From: Hyphomicrobiales bacterium
GTDB lineage: Bacteria; Pseudomonadota; Alphaproteobacteria; Rhizobiales; Beijerinckiaceae
Assembly (NCBI GenBank): GCA_028290405.1
Contig: JAQGJX010000103.1
Span: 1 to 64,000 of the forward strand
DNA length: 64,000 bases
Direction of reading: 5' to 3'
Each line of letters opens with the position of its first letter. The stretch's first letter is position 1. Both the position numbers and the translations under genes were made by a program. Below, piece by piece: positions 60,812-64,000 of the stretch. Below the pieces are notes generated by a model that was not told the origin of the DNA, ran no database searches, and saw only the letters and a program-made list of their open reading frames with translations.

Positions 60812-61519
60812 CTATCTCTGACTGCGCGATCCGAACAATGCCGTTCCCACCCGGACGTGGGTTGCGCCAAGTTGGATTGCCAACGGGTAGTCCGTGCTCA
60901 TCCCCATGGACAGTTCCCGCAGGCCGTGACGGGAGGCAATCTTTGCCAACAGAGCGAAGTGAGGGGAGGCCTGCTCCCCAACCGGCGGGACGCACATCAG
61001 GCCGGTCACGGCCAACCCGAAATCCGCCCTGCACGCCAGCAGGAATCCGTCGATCTCACCCGGTAGCACTCCGGCCTTCTGTGGCTCCGCGCCGGTATTC
61101 ACTTCCACATAAAGGCGAGGTTGCCGCCCTTGCCGCTGAATTTCGCTCGCAAGCGCGCGCGCGAGGCTAGGCCTATCCAGAGTTTCAATGACATCGAAAA
61201 GGGAGACCGCGTCCCGCGTCTTGTTTGACTGCAGGGGGCCGATGAGCCGCAGCTCAACCGAAGGGTTCAGAGCGCGAAGAGCCGGCCACTTGCTTTGCGC
61301 TTCCTGAACCCTGTTTTCCCCGAACACGATCTGCCCAGCCTTGATGAGCGGCGCTATGGCTTGTCCATCCTGGGTCTTTGAGGCGGCCACGAGGGTGACG
61401 GAATCAGGATCCCGGCCGCACGACAATGCTGCGCGCGCAATGTTCTCTCGCACAGCCTTCAGCCGCATGAGCAAAGCGTCCGATTCAGATTCAGCACCGT
61501 GGTCGTCGCTCTGATTCAT
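60812..61519 (-). CDS. yggS: YggS family PLP homeostasis protein
   Basis: PLP-binding protein of the YggS/PLPBP family, a TIM-barrel alanine-racemase-like fold without catalytic dimer partner. The ATG at 61519 (MNQSDDHGAESESDALLMRL) gives 235 residues. The PLP lysine is in SVTLVAASKTQDGQAI. FGENRVQEAQSKWPALR, LRLIGPLQSNK and the C-terminal ELSMGMSTDYPLAIQLGATHV are family signatures. It is divergent from leuS. Confidence 0.94.
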   Translation of the reverse strand: MNQSDDHGAESESDALLMRLKAVRENIARAALSCGRDPDSVTLVAASKTQDGQAIAPLIKAGQIVFGENRVQEAQSKWPALRALNPSVELRLIGPLQSNKTRDAVSLFDVIETLDRPSLARALASEIQRQGRQPRLYVEVNTGAEPQKAGVLPGEIDGFLLACRADFGLAVTGLMCVPPVGEQASPHFALLAKIASRHGLRELSMGMSTDYPLAIQLGATHVRVGTALFGSRSQR

Positions 61520-61627
61520 CAACCTTGGCCTCGAAAACCCGGCTCGCAGCCCCGTCAACTGCAAAGGCGTTGACCCTGTCGCCGGAATAGTGCTCATTGC
61601 GCGGCATCTTGCTGAAATTCAACCGGA

Positions 61628-64000
61628 TGCGTGACTTCGATATGTTTTCGGATCGGTACAACCCGCGTGAAGCGGAGCCTAAATGGCAGAAAATCTGGGA
61701 CGAACGCCAGACTTTTCGGACGGAAAACAACGATCCTCGTCCAAAATATTACGTCCTGGAGATGTTCCCGTATCCTTCGGGACGCATCCACATGGGCCAC
61801 GTTCGCAATTATGCGATGGGTGACGTGGTTGCTCGCTACAAGCGCGCGCGTGGAATGAATGTGCTGCACCCCATGGGGTGGGACGCATTTGGCATGCCTG
61901 CCGAGAACGCAGCGATGCAGAACAATACCCATCCGGCGACTTGGACGTATCAGAACATCGCCACCATGCGCGCTCAGCTCAAGTCAATGGGCCTGTCGCT
62001 GGATTGGTCGCGTGAAATAGCCACGTGTGATCCATCTTACTACAAGCATCAGCAGAGGATGTTTCTCGATTTCCTTCGAGCCGGGATCGTGGATCGCAAG
62101 CAGGCCAAGGTAAACTGGGATCCTGTCGATCATACCGTTCTGGCCAACGAGCAGGTCATCGACGGACGTGGTTGGCGTTCAGGGGCGCTGGTTGAACAGC
62201 GGGAACTGACCCAATGGTTCTTCCGGATCACCGACTACGCCCAAGATCTTCTGGACTCACTGCAGACGCTCGATCGGTGGCCTGAAAAGGTTCGCCTGAT
62301 GCAGCAGAACTGGATTGGACGATCAGAGGGACTGCTTGTCAGGTTCGAGATGGCGCCAGGATCATCGAAGGGTTCTGCTCTGGAAATTGAGGTTTATACA
62401 ACCCGTCCCGACACGCTGTTTGGCGCGAAGTTCATCGCGATCGCCGCAGATCATCCACTCGCGCGCGAGGCGGCTGCGGACAAGCCGGAACTTGCGGCCT
62501 TCATCCAGGAATGCCGGAGGGTCGGCACCTCCGTGGCGGCGCTGGAAACTGCTGAGAAGAAGGGTTTCGATACTGGGTTGCGCGTGACGCATCCTTTTGA
62601 TCCGTCATGGACTCTGCCGGTATACGTCGCGAACTTCGTGCTGATGGACTACGGCACGGGCGCGATCTTCGGCTGTCCGGCCCACGATCAGCGCGATCTC
62701 GACTTCGCTCGCCACTATGATCTGGGCGCCACCCCGGTGGTCTGTCCTCCCGGCCAGGATCTTTCAACGTTCTTAATTGAGTTCACGGCATACGATGGCG
62801 ATGGAACGCTCATAAACTCGCGCTTTCTCGACGGACTTACGCCGTCGCAAGCCCAGGACCAGGTGGCGTCCCGGCTTGAGCAGGCGATGCTAGGCGGCCG
62901 TCCCCAAGCGCAAAGGCGCGTGAACTTCAAGCTTCGCGATTGGGGAGTGTCCCGCCAACGTTACTGGGGTTGCCCAATCCCGATCATCCATTGCGAAGCA
63001 TGCGGCGTCGTGCCGGTGCCGGCGGAAGAACTTCCGGTCGAACTCCCCGCTGACGTGACCTTTGATCGCCCGGGCAATCCGCTTGAACGACACCCCACAT
63101 GGAAGAACGTTTCTTGCCCGAAGTGCGGCGCAGCCGCGCGGCGAGAAACCGACACGATGGACACATTCGTGGACTCGTCATGGTATTTTGCGCGGTTTAC
63201 TGACCCGGCGAATAACGCGGCGCCCACGACGCGCAGCGCGGTCGATGGCTGGCTGCCCGTGGACCAATACATTGGGGGCATTGAGCACGCGATTCTTCAC
63301 CTGCTCTATTCGCGCTTTTTCACTCGTGCGATGCGCGACACGGGTCATGTGGGTTTGGCGGAACCGTTCGCGGGCCTGTTCACCCAAGGCATGGTCGTCC
63401 ACGAGACCTACCGCGACGAGGAGGGCCATTGGCTCAGCCCCGTGGAGATCGACATTGAAACAGAGGCTAACACGCGCGTGGCCTTTCGAAAATCGGACCG
63501 CCGTCCCGTATCGATCGGCGGTATCGAAAAAATGTCGAAGTCGAAGCGCAACACGGTCGACCCTGACGATATTATCGCCGACTATGGCGCCGACACGGCA
63601 CGCCTTTTCATGCTCTCCGACTCCCCGCCGGATCGCGATGTCATCTGGAGCGAAGAAGGTGTGCAAGGCGCTGCGCGTTTTGTGCAGCAGCTCTGGCGCC
63701 TGGTTGGCTCGATAGCGAATATCGCGGCCCCGGCGGGATCGCTCGTTTCCGGCGTCGACGAGCCACAAGCGTCTGAAGTCCGGCGCATCGCCCACCGCCA
63801 CCTCATGCGGGCGCAGGAGCACATCGAACGTCTCAGGTTTAACACAGCAGTCGCTGAGCTTCGCAAACTGGCCAACGCCCTCTCGGGGTTGATCGGCGAC
63901 ATCACTGAAACTCCGGTGTCGCATCAGACGGCTCTCGCGTACAGAGAAGCTGGGGAAATCCTGGTGGCGATGCTTGCTCCCATGATGCCGCACCTCGGCG
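61628..64000 (+). CDS. leuS: leucyl-tRNA synthetase, 3' end beyond window
   Basis: Class I aminoacyl-tRNA synthetase charging tRNA-Leu. The frame is missing from the ORF track because it leaves the window; 791 codons are present of an expected ~870. The start is ATG 61628 ([18 protein letters not shown]); the ATG at 61643 is an alternative and neither has a strong ribosome site. The HIGH motif is in [20 protein letters not shown]. The CP1 editing domain has [12 protein letters not shown] and [18 protein letters not shown]. The KMSKS motif is [18 protein letters not shown]. The C-terminal anticodon-binding domain begins before the edge. Confidence 0.97.

Overview
The window is a GC-rich, densely packed chromosomal segment from an alphaproteobacterium, most likely of the order Hyphomicrobiales (Rhizobiales). 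Gene content and order support this: mdh-sucCDAB with lpd, sdhCDAB, lysA next to a TIGR02302/DUF4175 protein, DUF2794, DUF4167, DUF2125 beside tyrC-hisC, metX-metW, glnK-amtB-ftsK-lolA-xth, and YkuD/YggS beside leuS. It is mostly core metabolism and housekeeping. I see no insertion sequence, prophage, CRISPR array, toxin-antitoxin pair or integrase, and no convincing new multi-gene system.

Region by region. 1-14.5 kb, almost all on the minus strand, is a TCA-cycle block. It holds sdhC-D-A-B (complex II), a ZapE-type ATPase, a TetR regulator, then mdh-sucC-sucD-sucA-sucB, an Ada-type metal-binding miniprotein and the 5' end of lpd. The first ~82 bases do not continue lpd but read, in another frame, like SecD, so the left edge looks chimeric. 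A TlpA-like thiol-disulfide protein ends the block and diverges from argH. 14.6-24.6 kb (plus strand): argH, an LptM-like lipoprotein, lysA, a large TIGR02302 membrane protein, a HIG1 twin-TM protein, a PduO-type cobalamin adenosyltransferase, etfBA, 3-hydroxybutyryl-CoA dehydrogenase and an HNH endonuclease. 24.6-30.6 kb: thpR and a TesA-like SGNH esterase (minus) diverge from the YbbA/YbbP-type ABC system. A Bax-inhibitor-1 family protein with a clear terminator and DUF2794 follow. 30.6-38.6 kb: a candidate small RNA with its own terminator, htpG-prmC, DUF4167 and clpB; htpG and clpB share a heat-shock-like CTTGAAACGG upstream box. 38.7-46.9 kb: ftsEX, plsC, chaC, DUF2125, tyrC, hisC, and metX-metW behind a good promoter with a hairpin at the predicted transcript start. 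46.9-52.5 kb: ppa, a GNAT protein, tRNA-Gly(GCC), a CnoX-like thioredoxin, a Lon-N protein, Trm112, a UbiH-family hydroxylase and tesB. 52.5-64 kb: a sigma-54-type promoter, glnK-amtB, ftsK, lolA, xth, a cyclic-nucleotide-binding protein with an OmpR-type response regulator, an L,D-transpeptidase, yggS and leuS, which runs off the right edge.

How the genes work together. The left third encodes TCA steps from 2-oxoglutarate to oxaloacetate, with intercistronic hairpins that could set expression ratios. The ETF and hydroxybutyryl-CoA dehydrogenase genes feed electrons and carbon into respiration. lysA, argH, hisC, tyrC and metXW are amino-acid biosynthesis. ftsEX, ftsK, the L,D-transpeptidase, plsC, LptM and LolA act on the envelope and division. 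htpG, clpB and CnoX are proteostasis. The glnK-amtB pair is a nitrogen-controlled ammonium module.

Many very long ORFs in the track are antisense shadows of GC-rich genes. Where the track used an upstream alternative start, starts here were reset using Shine-Dalgarno sequences, gene overlaps and family lengths. Assignments rest on recognisable motifs read by eye; no database search was run.
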